Under the pieces are notes generated by a model. That model was not told the DNA's origin. It saw only the letters and a list, made by a program, of their open reading frames with translations, and did no database searches. A program made the position numbers and the translations under genes. From NCBI RefSeq assembly GCF_024655565.1, contig NZ_JANKOF010000003.1, positions 1 to 64,000 on the forward strand: DNA of 64,000 nt. Reading direction: 5' to 3'. Source of the stretch: Nitratireductor sp. ZSWI3 (GTDB lineage: Bacteria > Pseudomonadota > Alphaproteobacteria > Rhizobiales > Rhizobiaceae). This document shows positions 1 to 8,822 of the stretch, one piece after another (positions within the stretch are counted from its first letter, which is position 1; the number at the start of each line of letters is the position of its first letter).

Positions 1-119
1 ACGAGACGCGGTTCGCGCGGCTCGTCACCCCCATCGGCGGGGAGGGCGTGCGCGACAAGCGTCCTGCCGTGATCGCCGCGCTGGCGGCGGCGGAGATCAT
101 GACGGCGCTCAGCCGGTAA
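1..119 (+). CDS. xdhC: XdhC family xanthine dehydrogenase accessory factor (C-terminal fragment)
   Basis: Only the last 38 codons are in the window, ending in TAA at 117-119. The residues (LVTPIGGEGVRDKRPAVIAA and a short Ala-rich end) match the usual XdhC C-terminus, with its PIG..G...K.PAVIAA pattern. XdhC binds the molybdenum cofactor and delivers it, in sulfurated form, to xanthine dehydrogenase, which oxidises hypoxanthine and xanthine to urate. The urate oxidase and guanine deaminase genes downstream fit this purine-degradation reading. The call rests on a short segment plus context, so it is probable rather than certain. Confidence 0.75.
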   Translation, partial: ETRFARLVTPIGGEGVRDKRPAVIAALAAAEIMTALSR

Positions 120-132
120 TCTTCGACCTTTC

Positions 133-1053
133 TCAGCGACTGGCCAGAGTCTCGCCGATCATGCGCTGGCAGCGGCTGGCCATGAAGTCTACCAGAAGGC
201 GCACCTTCGGGTCCTGAAACTTCTTGTGTGGATAGAGGGCGGCGAGCTTGACGGGCACGGGCGGGTTCTGCGGCAGAATGACCTTCAGCCGCTGGTCGCG
301 CAGGAAGGGCTCGATCTCGAATCTGGGCTTGTTGACGATGCCGCGCCCGGCCAGCGCCCAACCGGTGATGACGTCGCCGTCGTCGGAGTCGAAGGGCCCC
401 CGCACCTCGAATTTCTGCGCCCCTTCCGGCGTTTCCAGGATCCAGAAATGCTCGCGCGCGCCCGGAAAGCGCAGCATGAGGCAGTCGTGCTCCTTGTCGA
501 TGAGCTCGAATGGCGTTGCCGGTTCGCCGCGCCGTTCGAGATAGGCAGGCGAAGCGGCGAGCACCCGTTCGCAATCCATGATGCCGCGCATGCGGAAGCT
601 CGAATTCTCCAGGATGCCGAGCTTGAAGGCGACGTCGATGCCCTCGCGCATCATGTCGACCTCGTGATCGGACAAGCGGAGGCGGACCTCGATCTCGGGA
701 TATTTGTCGCGGAACTCGGGAATGCCGCTGGCGATCAGGCGCTTGCCGATGCCGAGCGGCGCGGTGACCCGGATGGTGCCGCGCGGCTGCCCCGAAAGAG
801 CCGCGACCGATGCCTCCGCCTCGGCCACCGCCTCCAGCACCTTGCGGGCGCCCTCATAGAAGGCGCGGCCCTGCTCGGTGGGGGTCAACTGCCGCGTCGT
901 GCGGTTGAAGAGGCGCACGCCCAGATGCTTTTCCAGCTCTTTCACCCGATTTGATGCGACGGCGGGAGAAAGACGCATGTCGCGCCCGGCCGACGACAGA
1001 TTGCCGAGCTCGACGACGCGGACGAAGACGGCGATGTTGTCCAGATAGGCCAT
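133..1053 (-). CDS. LysR family transcriptional regulator
   Basis: About 306 residues, a normal LysR length. The N-terminal winged helix-turn-helix is clear (residues about 5-60, with AGRDMRLSPAVASNRVKELE and RLFNRTTRQLTPTEQG). The rest is a LysR substrate-binding domain with the RGTIRVTAPLGIGKRLI opening typical of the CrgA-like subgroup. I start at the ATG giving MAYLDNIAVF, because LysR proteins begin just before this helix; an in-frame start 8 codons upstream is possible. The gene lies between xdhC and puuD and diverges from puuD, the usual position for a regulator of neighbouring genes. A role in controlling purine catabolism is inference. Confidence 0.9.
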   Translation of the reverse strand: MAYLDNIAVFVRVVELGNLSSAGRDMRLSPAVASNRVKELEKHLGVRLFNRTTRQLTPTEQGRAFYEGARKVLEAVAEAEASVAALSGQPRGTIRVTAPLGIGKRLIASGIPEFRDKYPEIEVRLRLSDHEVDMMREGIDVAFKLGILENSSFRMRGIMDCERVLAASPAYLERRGEPATPFELIDKEHDCLMLRFPGAREHFWILETPEGAQKFEVRGPFDSDDGDVITGWALAGRGIVNKPRFEIEPFLRDQRLKVILPQNPPVPVKLAALYPHKKFQDPKVRLLVDFMASRCQRMIGETLASR

Positions 1054-1176
1054 GCACGCGCTCCTGTTTTCTCCCACATTATTTTCCAGAAAATTTTGAA
1101 AGTCATCGTGCTTATCCCTTCTTTCTGTTTATACGGGAGTCCGTAACCTTGGGGCTCCAAGGATGAGGAAGCGGGC

Positions 1177-2391
1177 ATGAATGATTTTGCGGTTCTGTGG
1201 GACTGGCTGGCTGCCGGCGTGCGCTGGCTGCATGTGGTGACGGCGATCGCCTGGATCGGGTCGTCGTTCTATTTCATCGCTCTGGATCTGGGGCTGACAA
1301 AGCGGCCCGGCCTGCCGGAAGGCGCCTCGGGGGAGGAGTGGCAGGTGCATGGCGGCGGCTTCTACCACATCCAGAAATATCTGGTCGCGCCGGCGGCGAT
1401 GCCGGAGCACCTGACCTGGTTCAAGTGGGAATCCTATGCCACCTGGCTTTCAGGCTTCGCCCTGCTCGCGGTGGTTTATTATGCAGGGGCGGATCTCTTC
1501 CTGATCGACCGCAACGTGCTCGACGTTTCGGCGCCGGTCGCCATCCTGATCTCCGTGGCCTCGATCGGTCTTGGATGGGTGCTCTACGATCTGCTCTGCA
1601 AATCTCCGCTCGGCAAGAGCGATACGGGCCTGATGCTGGTGCTCTACGCGATCCTCGTCGTCATGAGCTGGGGCTACACGCAGCTTTTCACCGGGCGCGC
1701 GGCCTTCCTGCACTTGGGCGCCTTCACGGCGACGATCATGACCGCGAACGTCTTCCTGATCATCATCCCCAACCAGAAGATCGTCGTGGCCGACCTCATC
1801 GCCGGCCGGGCGCCCGACCCCAAGCTTGGGATGCAGGCCAAGCAGCGCTCGCTGCACAACAACTACCTCACGCTGCCGGTCGTCTTCCTGATGCTGTCGA
1901 ACCACTATCCGCTGGCGTTCGGCACCAAGTTCAACTGGGTGATCGCATCGATCATCTTCATCATGGGCGTCCTGATCCGGCACTATTTCAACACGGTGCA
2001 CGCGCGCAAGGGCAACCCCCACTGGACCTGGGGAGCGGCGGGCGTGCTGTTCATCATCATCATGTGGCTGTCGACCGTGCCGAAGGTGCTGACGGGCGAG
2101 GAGAAGCTGTCGGCTGCCGGCGAAGCCTTCGTCGCGTCCACGCATTTTCCGGCCGTGCGTGATACGGTCATGGGGCGGTGCTCCATGTGCCATGCAGCCG
2201 AGCCCGGCTATGAGGGCATCCACTTCGCCCCGAAGGATGTCGTGCTCGACACCGATGCCGCCATTGCCGAGCACGCGCGCGAAATATACCTGCAGGCGGG
2301 CCGCAGTCATGCCATGCCGCCCGGAAACGTTTCCGGCATCACGGAAGACGAACGCCGTCTGATCGTTACCTGGTTCGAGGAGGCACGCTAG
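1177..2391 (+). CDS. puuD: Membrane urate oxidase with C-terminal cytochrome c domain (PuuD)
   Basis: The 404-residue protein has an N-terminal multi-helix membrane domain of the urate hydroxylase PuuD family (residues about 1-310; WLHVVTAIAWIGSSFYFI is the first segment). It ends in a soluble cytochrome c domain with one CxxCH haem site (CSMCH, about 335-339) and a likely axial Met in SHAMPPGNVSG (about 380). Members of this family oxidise urate to 5-hydroxyisourate and pass electrons to the respiratory chain rather than making peroxide. A GAGGAAG ribosome site precedes the ATG. guaD follows after only 3 bp, so the two are almost certainly co-transcribed. Confidence 0.95.
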   Translation: MNDFAVLWDWLAAGVRWLHVVTAIAWIGSSFYFIALDLGLTKRPGLPEGASGEEWQVHGGGFYHIQKYLVAPAAMPEHLTWFKWESYATWLSGFALLAVVYYAGADLFLIDRNVLDVSAPVAILISVASIGLGWVLYDLLCKSPLGKSDTGLMLVLYAILVVMSWGYTQLFTGRAAFLHLGAFTATIMTANVFLIIIPNQKIVVADLIAGRAPDPKLGMQAKQRSLHNNYLTLPVVFLMLSNHYPLAFGTKFNWVIASIIFIMGVLIRHYFNTVHARKGNPHWTWGAAGVLFIIIMWLSTVPKVLTGEEKLSAAGEAFVASTHFPAVRDTVMGRCSMCHAAEPGYEGIHFAPKDVVLDTDAAIAEHAREIYLQAGRSHAMPPGNVSGITEDERRLIVTWFEEAR

Positions 2392-2394
2392 CGC

Positions 2395-3702
2395 ATGGCC
2401 CAGTCACTGATCCGTGGACGCCTGCTGACATTCCACGCCGAGCCGCAGGGGCTCGACGACCACGCCTCCTATTCCTATGAGGAAGACGGCGCGGTGCTGG
2501 TGGAAGACGGCATCATCATCGCCCGCGGCAGCTTCGCCGAAGTCTCCGCAAAGGCCGCTTCGGACCATGGTGTGGTCGACCATCGCCCGCATCTCATCGT
2601 GCCGGGCTTCATCGACGCGCATGCGCATTTCCCGCAGATGCAGGTGATCGCGAGCTACGGGGCCGAATTGCTCGACTGGCTCAACAACTACACGTTCCCG
2701 GAAGAGACCAACTTCCACGACACGCAGCACGGCCGGCGCATCGCGCGGCTGTTCCTCAACGAGATGCTGCGGCACGGCACGACCACGGTCGCCGCCTACT
2801 GTTCGGTGCACAAGGAAAGCGCGGAGGCATTTTTCGCCGAGGCCGACAGCCGCAACATGTGCGTTGTCGCCGGCAAGGTGATGATGGACCGCAACGCGCC
2901 GCCGATGCTGACGGACACGCCGCAGACCTCTTATGACGACACCAAGGCGCTGATCGCCGCGTGGCACGGAAAGGGGCGGCTGCACTACGCCGTCACGCCG
3001 CGCTTTGCGATCACCTCGTCGCCGGAGCAGATGGAGATGGCCGGCGCCCTGATGCGCGAGTTTCCGGATCTGCACATGCAGACGCATCTATCCGAAAACC
3101 ATGCCGAGATCGCCTACACGCAGGAGCTCTATCCCGATGCGCCCGACTATACGGGCATCTACGAGCATTATGGGCTGCTGGGGCCGAAGGCCCTGCTCGG
3201 ACATTGCATCCACCTGTCGGAGCGCGAGGCCGATGCGCTCTCCGATACGCGATCGGTCGCGGTCTTCTGCCCGACCTCGAACCTGTTCCTGGGGTCGGGC
3301 CTTTTCGACTATCAGCGCTATCGCCGGCGCGGCAAGCCGCTGCGCATCGCCTCGGCAACGGATGTCGGCGGCGGCACGAGCTATTCGATGCTGCGGACGA
3401 TGGACGAGGGGTACAAGGTCATCGCGCTGAACGGCGAGAAGCTCAATCCGCTCGCTTCCTTCTGGCAGATCACGCGCGGCAACGCCGAGGCGCTGTCGCT
3501 GGCCGAACGCGTCGGCACGCTGGAGGTCGGCTCCGATGCGGACCTCGTGGTTCTCGACGCGCGGGCGACGCCGGTGATGGCCCTGCGCATGGAGCGGGTG
3601 CAGAGTCTCGCCGAAGAACTTTTTGTGCTACAGACGCTGGCCGACGACCGCGCCATCGTGGAAACCTATGTGGCGGGGGAGGCGGTGAAGAGCAGCTTGT
3701 AG
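2395..3702 (+). CDS. guaD: Guanine deaminase
   Basis: The 435-residue amidohydrolase deaminates guanine to xanthine, feeding xanthine dehydrogenase and then PuuD. The metal-binding pattern is complete: PGFIDAHAHFPQ (His76, His78), HLSENHAEI, GHCIHLSE, and the Asp in ATDVGGGTS. The PTSNLFLGSG segment is characteristic of the guanine deaminase branch of the superfamily. The length matches the family. It starts 3 bp after puuD and shares its operon, so xdh-puuD-guaD forms a guanine-to-hydroxyisourate route. Later steps (hydroxyisourate hydrolase, OHCU decarboxylase, allantoinase) are not in the window. Confidence 0.96.
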   Translation: MAQSLIRGRLLTFHAEPQGLDDHASYSYEEDGAVLVEDGIIIARGSFAEVSAKAASDHGVVDHRPHLIVPGFIDAHAHFPQMQVIASYGAELLDWLNNYTFPEETNFHDTQHGRRIARLFLNEMLRHGTTTVAAYCSVHKESAEAFFAEADSRNMCVVAGKVMMDRNAPPMLTDTPQTSYDDTKALIAAWHGKGRLHYAVTPRFAITSSPEQMEMAGALMREFPDLHMQTHLSENHAEIAYTQELYPDAPDYTGIYEHYGLLGPKALLGHCIHLSEREADALSDTRSVAVFCPTSNLFLGSGLFDYQRYRRRGKPLRIASATDVGGGTSYSMLRTMDEGYKVIALNGEKLNPLASFWQITRGNAEALSLAERVGTLEVGSDADLVVLDARATPVMALRMERVQSLAEELFVLQTLADDRAIVETYVAGEAVKSSL

Positions 3703-3718
3703 GCAAAGGGGGAAACGG

Positions 3719-4996
3719 GTGGACAGCAGTTTCGACGCGCAGGCATTCTTCAAGAGCTTGTTCAATGCCGCCGTTGCGGCCGCCGATCCAGCCGAATCGA
3801 TCCGCGATTTCCTGCCACCAAGGTCCAAGGGCCGCACCATCGTCGTGGGAGCGGGCAAGGGAGCTGCCCAGATGGCGCAGGCGCTCGAGGCCGCGTGGGA
3901 CGGTCCTCTGACCGGGGCGGTGGTCACCCGCTACGGATACGGCGCGCCGACGCGGCAGATCGAGGTCATCGAGGCCGCGCATCCCGTGCCCGATCAGGCA
4001 GGTCTTGCCGGGTCGAGACGGCTGCTCGAACTCGTCGAAGGATTGACGGCCGACGATCTCGTCATCGCGCTGGTCTGCGGTGGCGGGTCGGCGCTGTTGC
4101 CGGCGCCGGCAGGGCGCCTGACGCTCGAGGATGAGATCGCCGTCAACGAGGCGCTGCTCGCCTCGGGCGCTCCGATCTCGGCCATGAACACGGTGCGCAA
4201 GCACATTTCGTCGATCAAGGGCGGCCGGCTGGCCGCCGCCGCCCACCCGGCGCGAGTGGTTTCTCTGATCGTTTCCGATATTCCGGGCGACGATCCGGCG
4301 CTCGTCTCCTCCGGTCCCACCGTACCGGATGCGGCGACGCGGCAGGACGCGCTCGATGTCGTTCGCAGCTATGGATTGTCGCTGCCGGATCGCGTCTTGC
4401 AGCATCTCGCCTCGGCGGAGGCGGAAGCGCCGAAGCCCGACGATGCCCGTTTTGCGGGAAACGAGGTCCATCTCATCGCGTCGGCCGCCCGGTCCCTGGC
4501 GGCGGCGGCAGTGGCCGCGGAACGGCAGGGCGTGCCGGCAGTGATCCTGTCCGACGCCATCGAGGGCGAGGCGCGCGAGGTGGGCAGCGTCCATGCCGCC
4601 ATCGCCCGCGAGGTCGCGATCCGCGACCAGCCTTTCAAAAAACCCGTCGTGATCCTGTCCGGTGGGGAAACCACCGTCACCATCCGTCGCAAGGGCGGAC
4701 GGGGCGGCCGCAACACGGAGTTTCTGCTGGCGTTGGCGCTCGGCATCGACGGCGCTGACGGCATCTCGGCCTTTGCCGCCGACACCGACGGCATCGACGG
4801 TTCGCAGGACAATGCCGGCGCCTTTGCGGATCACACGAGCATCCGGCGCCTGCGGGCGGCCGGGCACGACCCGAAGGCCCTGCTCGCCGCCCACGACGCA
4901 TGGGGCGCCTTCGATGTGCTGGGAGATCTTTTCGTTCCCGGACCGACGGGCACGAACGTCAACGATCTGCGCGCCGTTCTGGTGGTGCGATCCTGA
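3719..4996 (+). CDS. Glycerate 2-kinase, MOFRL family
   Basis: A 425-residue protein starting at GTG with an AAAGGGGG ribosome site 16 bp after guaD. It has the DUF4147 N-terminal half (VVGAGKGAAQMAQAL near residue 45, GGGSALLPAPAG near 120) and the C-terminal MOFRL domain (SGGETTVTI, GRNTEFLLALAL, FAADTDGIDGS). The family phosphorylates D-glycerate at C2 to 2-phosphoglycerate. Older annotations call it hydroxypyruvate reductase TtuD, which is probably wrong for this fold. Its place behind guaD suggests a link to glyoxylate/glycerate made when purines are degraded; that link is inference. Confidence 0.92.
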   Translation: MDSSFDAQAFFKSLFNAAVAAADPAESIRDFLPPRSKGRTIVVGAGKGAAQMAQALEAAWDGPLTGAVVTRYGYGAPTRQIEVIEAAHPVPDQAGLAGSRRLLELVEGLTADDLVIALVCGGGSALLPAPAGRLTLEDEIAVNEALLASGAPISAMNTVRKHISSIKGGRLAAAAHPARVVSLIVSDIPGDDPALVSSGPTVPDAATRQDALDVVRSYGLSLPDRVLQHLASAEAEAPKPDDARFAGNEVHLIASAARSLAAAAVAAERQGVPAVILSDAIEGEAREVGSVHAAIAREVAIRDQPFKKPVVILSGGETTVTIRRKGGRGGRNTEFLLALALGIDGADGISAFAADTDGIDGSQDNAGAFADHTSIRRLRAAGHDPKALLAAHDAWGAFDVLGDLFVPGPTGTNVNDLRAVLVVRS

Positions 4997-5017
4997 CAAA
5001 CGGGTACCATCCGTTTG
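4997..5017. terminator. Palindrome at a convergent gene junction (diverged GGTACC element)
   Basis: Arms CAAACGG (4997-5003) and CCGTTTG (5011-5017) surround a GTACCAT centre, followed by GGTCAGAC. It lies exactly between the ends of the glycerate kinase (+) and WD40 (-) genes. The core and the GGTCAGAC tail recur at 37921-37952, again between convergent genes. A bidirectional terminator or processing site is the simplest reading; there is no strong T-run. Confidence 0.5.
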
Positions 5018-5041
5018 GGTCAGACTGCTGGTGCGGCGCGT

Positions 5042-6016
5042 TCAGCCGGCGATGTCGACCACGCCGCTTTCGCCGCTCTCGCTGCCGAAGGCCAGACGGC
5101 GGCCGCCCTCATCCCAGGCCATGGCGGTGATCGCTCCCTTGCCGGGGCGGCGTAGAAGGACCTCCTTCTGGTCGGCGAACCGGGCGACGAGGATCATGCC
5201 GTCGGCATAGCCTATGGCGGTGATCTCCTCTGCCGGGTGGCAGGAGACCTGCGTGACCATCGTGTCGCCGCGCGTGCCCAGTTCGAGGGGTGCCTTGCCC
5301 ATCGGCCCGTCCTTGGCCTGGAACGGCCAGACGATCGCCGCCGGCGCTCCGGATGTGGCCAGCCAGCGCCCTTTCACGCTCCAGGAAAAGCTCTTCACCT
5401 TTGCCGGATATCCGGCCATGCGCATATGCTTGCCGTCGGCCAGCTTCCATCCATGCAGGGCGTTTTCCTGCATCGTCGTGACCAGGAATTTCCCGTCCGG
5501 AGAGAAGGTGATCCCGGTGTGCGCGCCGGCCCATTCGAGCTCGGCCGGCTTGCCTTCCGTTGCGGGAAAATGCAGCGTCGCGCCATTATAGCGCGCAACG
5601 GCGAGCCTCATTCCCTTGGGGGCAAAGGCCAAGGCCTCGACGGAGCGGGGATGCTCCAACTCGCGCTGCCGCCCATCGGCGAACCGGACATAGGCGACAC
5701 GGCCCGAGGCGAAGCCGACGGCCCCCTGCGGGCCGGCGGCGACGCTGGTGATCCATTTGCGCTCGAGGCGGGCGATCTCCTTGACCTCGCCGCCCGGGCC
5801 GACCGCCGCCACCTTGCCGTCCTCGCCGCCGGTGATCAGCGAGGTCGCGTCGAGGGACGGGCAGGCGGCAAGCAGGCCATCATGGGCTTCCACCCATTTA
5901 TGGCCGTGGTCGAGCCTGTGAACCACCCCGTCGGCGAGGGCGAAATGCGGAATGTCGTTCAGCCAGGCGACGGCGATCGCGTGGCCGTCGAGATCAAGCG
6001 GCGCAACCGTGGGCAT
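5042..6016 (-). CDS. WD40 repeat protein linked to a CobW GTPase
   Basis: The 324-residue protein has no signal peptide and shows repeated beta-propeller blades (ITGGEDGKVAAVGPGGEV, GITFSPDGKFLVTTMQENALHGW, WSVKGRWLATSGAPAAIVWPF, AITAMAWDEGGRRLAFGSESG). It starts 5 bp after the CobW-family gene, so the pair is translated from one message. WD40 proteins of this type are commonly encoded beside COG0523 metallochaperones in alphaproteobacteria. A scaffold or target role in metal delivery is plausible, but nothing in the sequence proves it. The exact partner and metal are unknown. Confidence 0.88.
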   Translation of the reverse strand: MPTVAPLDLDGHAIAVAWLNDIPHFALADGVVHRLDHGHKWVEAHDGLLAACPSLDATSLITGGEDGKVAAVGPGGEVKEIARLERKWITSVAAGPQGAVGFASGRVAYVRFADGRQRELEHPRSVEALAFAPKGMRLAVARYNGATLHFPATEGKPAELEWAGAHTGITFSPDGKFLVTTMQENALHGWKLADGKHMRMAGYPAKVKSFSWSVKGRWLATSGAPAAIVWPFQAKDGPMGKAPLELGTRGDTMVTQVSCHPAEEITAIGYADGMILVARFADQKEVLLRRPGKGAITAMAWDEGGRRLAFGSESGESGVVDIAG

Positions 6017-6021
6017 GCGGG

Positions 6022-7098
6022 TCAGGCCTGGCAGGCTTCGAACGTGCGCTGCAGGCGTTCGGCGTCCAGCTCGCGGCCGATGAAGACGAGCCGCGTTTCG
6101 CGCCTTTCGTCGTCCTTCCAGGGCCGCTGATGATCGCCCTCGATGATCATATGCACGCCCTGCACCACGAAACGGTCGGGATCGTCCGCAAACGCGACGA
6201 TGCCTTTCAGACGGAGGATGTTCGGCCCGTCCATCTGCGTCGTTTTTTCGATCCAGGGGAGGAATTTCTTGGGGTCCATCTCGCCGCCTCGCAACGAAAC
6301 GGACTTCACCCCTACATCATGGATCGGCGAGGCTTCACCGTGATGATGGTGGTGGTGATGACCATGATGGTCGTGATGATCGTGGTCGCAGTCGGGACCG
6401 CAGACATGGTCGTGGTCGTCCTGGTCGAGGAAATGCGGATCGTTGTCGAGCACGCGGCTCAGGTCGAAGGCGCCGCGGTCCAGGACGTCCGACAGCGGAA
6501 CGCCGGCACGCTCGGCACGCAGGAGCCGGGCCGACGGATTGATGGCGCGGATCGTGGCTTCCACCGTGGCCAGCTCGTCCGGGGTCACCAGATCCGTCTT
6601 GTTGACGATCACCACGTCGGCAAAGGCGATCTGGTCCTCGGCTTCGTTCGAATCCTTCAGCCGCAGCGGTAGGTGCTTGGCGTCGACCAGGGCGACCACG
6701 GCATCCAGCTTCGTCTTGGCGCGGACATCGTCATCCATGAAGAAGGTCTGGGCCACGGGGGCGGGATCCGCCAGGCCGGTGGTCTCGACGATGATCGCAT
6801 CGAAGCGGCCGGGCCGGCGCATCAAACCCTCGACGACGCGCACCAGATCGCCGCGCACCGTGCAGCAGACGCAGCCATTGTTCATCTCGTAGATTTCCTC
6901 GTCCGATTCGACGATCAGATCGTTGTCGATGCCGATCTCGCCGAATTCGTTGACGATCACGGCATAGCGCTTGCCGTGGTCTTCGGACAGGATGCGGTTC
7001 AGAAGCGTTGTCTTGCCTGAGCCGAGATAGCCGGTCAGCACGGTCACCGGAATCTGCGTGACGATCTCGGCAAGCGTCTCAGTCTGCACGTCGGACAT
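6022..7098 (-). CDS. COG0523/CobW family GTP-binding metallochaperone with His-rich loop
   Basis: A 358-residue G3E GTPase. It has the Walker [11 protein letters not shown] (about residue 20), the metal-binding CxCC motif in [13 protein letters not shown] (about 75-80), Walker B-like [10 protein letters not shown] and the NKTD guanine-specificity motif. A CobW C-terminal domain follows. Between the domains is an unusual His/Asp-rich loop with a run of seven histidines and a [13 protein letters not shown] stretch. Family members move zinc or cobalt into target enzymes, and such loops usually indicate zinc or nickel binding or storage. I use the ATG with GCGAGAA upstream; a TTG four codons earlier is less likely. 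It forms an operon with the WD40 gene. Confidence 0.93.
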   Translation of the reverse strand: MSDVQTETLAEIVTQIPVTVLTGYLGSGKTTLLNRILSEDHGKRYAVIVNEFGEIGIDNDLIVESDEEIYEMNNGCVCCTVRGDLVRVVEGLMRRPGRFDAIIVETTGLADPAPVAQTFFMDDDVRAKTKLDAVVALVDAKHLPLRLKDSNEAEDQIAFADVVIVNKTDLVTPDELATVEATIRAINPSARLLRAERAGVPLSDVLDRGAFDLSRVLDNDPHFLDQDDHDHVCGPDCDHDHHDHHGHHHHHHHGEASPIHDVGVKSVSLRGGEMDPKKFLPWIEKTTQMDGPNILRLKGIVAFADDPDRFVVQGVHMIIEGDHQRPWKDDERRETRLVFIGRELDAERLQRTFEACQA

Positions 7099-7184
7099 GA
7101 TTTCTCGCAAAAAAAGCTTGGTTCGGTCGCCATCATATAAGGGGTGCGAAGTGCGATTGCACGAGGCTTATGTCTTCCTTGGCA

Positions 7185-7931
7185 TCAACGCGTGAAATGT
7201 GCGAGGTCGAACCGGTCGATGTCGGTGAGCAGCTCGATGAAGCCTGTCACCGCGTGGTCGATGATGCGCTCGCCGGCGTCGGCGGTCGCCGCCGCCGCAT
7301 TGCCGACCACTCCCTCGGGCGCAAGGTCCCGCATCATCCAGCCGAAGGCATGCGGCCCATAGGCGCGCAGGTGCTTGAAGTCGCGCCGGAACCGAGCCTG
7401 TGCCGAGCCGAAGTCGCGCGCCTCGTCCATGCTCACGAGGTCCGGCCGCAGGGCCAGCATGACCGAGGTCTCGATGAAGCCGCCATGGATGCCGAGCGCC
7501 CGTTCTTCTTCGCTCACGAGGTCCGGCGGATAGCCGAATCGCGTCCAGCTCGTGGCGACCGCGAGCATCGGATAGCGGGATCGTAATTCGGTTGTCACAA
7601 TAGTCATCAACGGTGAATTGCCACCGTGAGCGTTGAAAAGGACAACCTTTCGTACGCCGGCCTCATACTGGCTTTTGCCGATGTCGATCCAGCGTTCGAT
7701 CGCCTCCGCAAAGCCCAGGGTCCGCGTTGCGGCGAAATCGGAATGCTCAATTGAATAGCCGGCTTTTTCAACCGGCAGGAAATGGACGTCGAGACCTAAA
7801 GGAAGGCTGCGTTTCGCTCTCAGCGCCAAGCCTTCGGCGATGATCCAATCCGTATCAGCCGGCAAATGAGGTCCGTGCTGTTCGGTCGCGCCCAGGGGCA
7901 GGACGGAGATGCGGTTTGACGAGAAAGACAT
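7185..7931 (-). CDS. Creatininase family amidohydrolase
   Basis: The 248-residue protein shows the creatininase-fold metal ligands: the Glu and His of LPLGATEQHGPHLP near the N-terminus, the Asp of ADTDW, the His of NAHGGNSPL near residue 115, and a downstream Glu in HGGFIETS. Besides creatininase, the family includes mycofactocin MftE and formamide-pyrimidine (riboflavin) hydrolases, so the substrate cannot be assigned. It ends 86 bp before the CobW gene on the same strand. Since the enzymes need Zn or Mn, the CobW neighbour may be relevant, but this is only an inference. Confidence 0.88.
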   Translation of the reverse strand: MSFSSNRISVLPLGATEQHGPHLPADTDWIIAEGLALRAKRSLPLGLDVHFLPVEKAGYSIEHSDFAATRTLGFAEAIERWIDIGKSQYEAGVRKVVLFNAHGGNSPLMTIVTTELRSRYPMLAVATSWTRFGYPPDLVSEEERALGIHGGFIETSVMLALRPDLVSMDEARDFGSAQARFRRDFKHLRAYGPHAFGWMMRDLAPEGVVGNAAAATADAGERIIDHAVTGFIELLTDIDRFDLAHFTR

Positions 7932-8123
7932 GTCTTATGGTGCCTTGATCCAGGAGCCCGCATCGCCGCCGGACGCGGTCTGGAACACAATCGTGGGAGC
8001 GTATCGCGTAACCCCTCGCTTACGCAAGGTCAATCTTAGGTTGCAAAGCCGCGCGGCGTGGCTATTTTGATTCATAGGGGACGTTCTATCTAATGGCTGA
8101 GGATGTCTAAAGGGGAGTTTTGT

Positions 8124-8597
8124 ATGGCCAAAGCTGTAAGGGGCGCGACGATTGGTTTATTACAGTCGGCGGCCAGGCTTTCACGCACCGCTCTGGCCGA
8201 GCGGCTTTTGGCGCATGGATTGTATGCTGGCCAAGACAAGATCATGTTGGCGCTTGCTGTCGAGAACGGACAAACGCCCAGCCAGCTGGCGGCGCTTCTG
8301 GGTGTCCGTCCTCCGACCGTCACGAAAACCATCAACCGGCTGACGAGTCAGGGCTTTCTGGAAAAGCGTTTCTCGGAGGATGACGGCCGGCGCGCCTTCA
8401 TCTTTCTGACCAACAATGGCGAGCAGGCAATCCGCTCGATCGAGAAATCGGTCCGCAAGACGGAGAAGCAGGCGCTGAGAGGCTTCGACAAGAAGGAACA
8501 CAAGGCGTTGACCCGTCTCCTGAGCAAGGTAGAAGCGAATCTTTCGGGCATTCCCTTCGTCGAGGAAGAGGACGAAAGCGTCGAAGAAGAGGCGTGA
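8124..8597 (+). CDS. MarR family transcriptional regulator
   Basis: A 157-residue winged-helix protein. The DNA-binding helices are TPSQLAALLGVRPPTVTKTINRLTSQGFLEKR (about residues 55-86), followed by the wing FSEDDGRRAFIFLT. The C-terminus is unusually acidic, with Glu-rich residues after IPFV. I start at the ATG preceded by AAAGGGGAG at a good distance; an ATG seven codons upstream has its GAGG only 2 bp away. It stands alone with no adjacent co-oriented target, so no ligand or target is proposed. Confidence 0.92.
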   Translation: MAKAVRGATIGLLQSAARLSRTALAERLLAHGLYAGQDKIMLALAVENGQTPSQLAALLGVRPPTVTKTINRLTSQGFLEKRFSEDDGRRAFIFLTNNGEQAIRSIEKSVRKTEKQALRGFDKKEHKALTRLLSKVEANLSGIPFVEEEDESVEEEA

Positions 8598-8822
8598 CAT
8601 CCTGAGTGTGGCGAGCCGTTGCCGGGGCGCACCCGTGCCCACCGACCCCGTTTTCCCCTGACCTCGTTCTGGCATTGCAGCACCGCATTGCGCCTGTCCA
8701 GGCAATCCAAACCCATCGCGCATTGTCGGCCGGGTGGTCCGACGGCTTGACGCGCGATGCGGTTTTGCCGGATATCGGACATTGCGCCGTGCGGCAAATC
8801 CGGTGAGCAGGGGAGTTCGGGT

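Noticed and set aside
6130..6672. A plus-strand frame with Met/Val-rich, membrane-like segments
   Set aside because: It is the reverse complement of the His-codon-rich loop of the CobW gene, which turns into Met/Val codons on the other strand.
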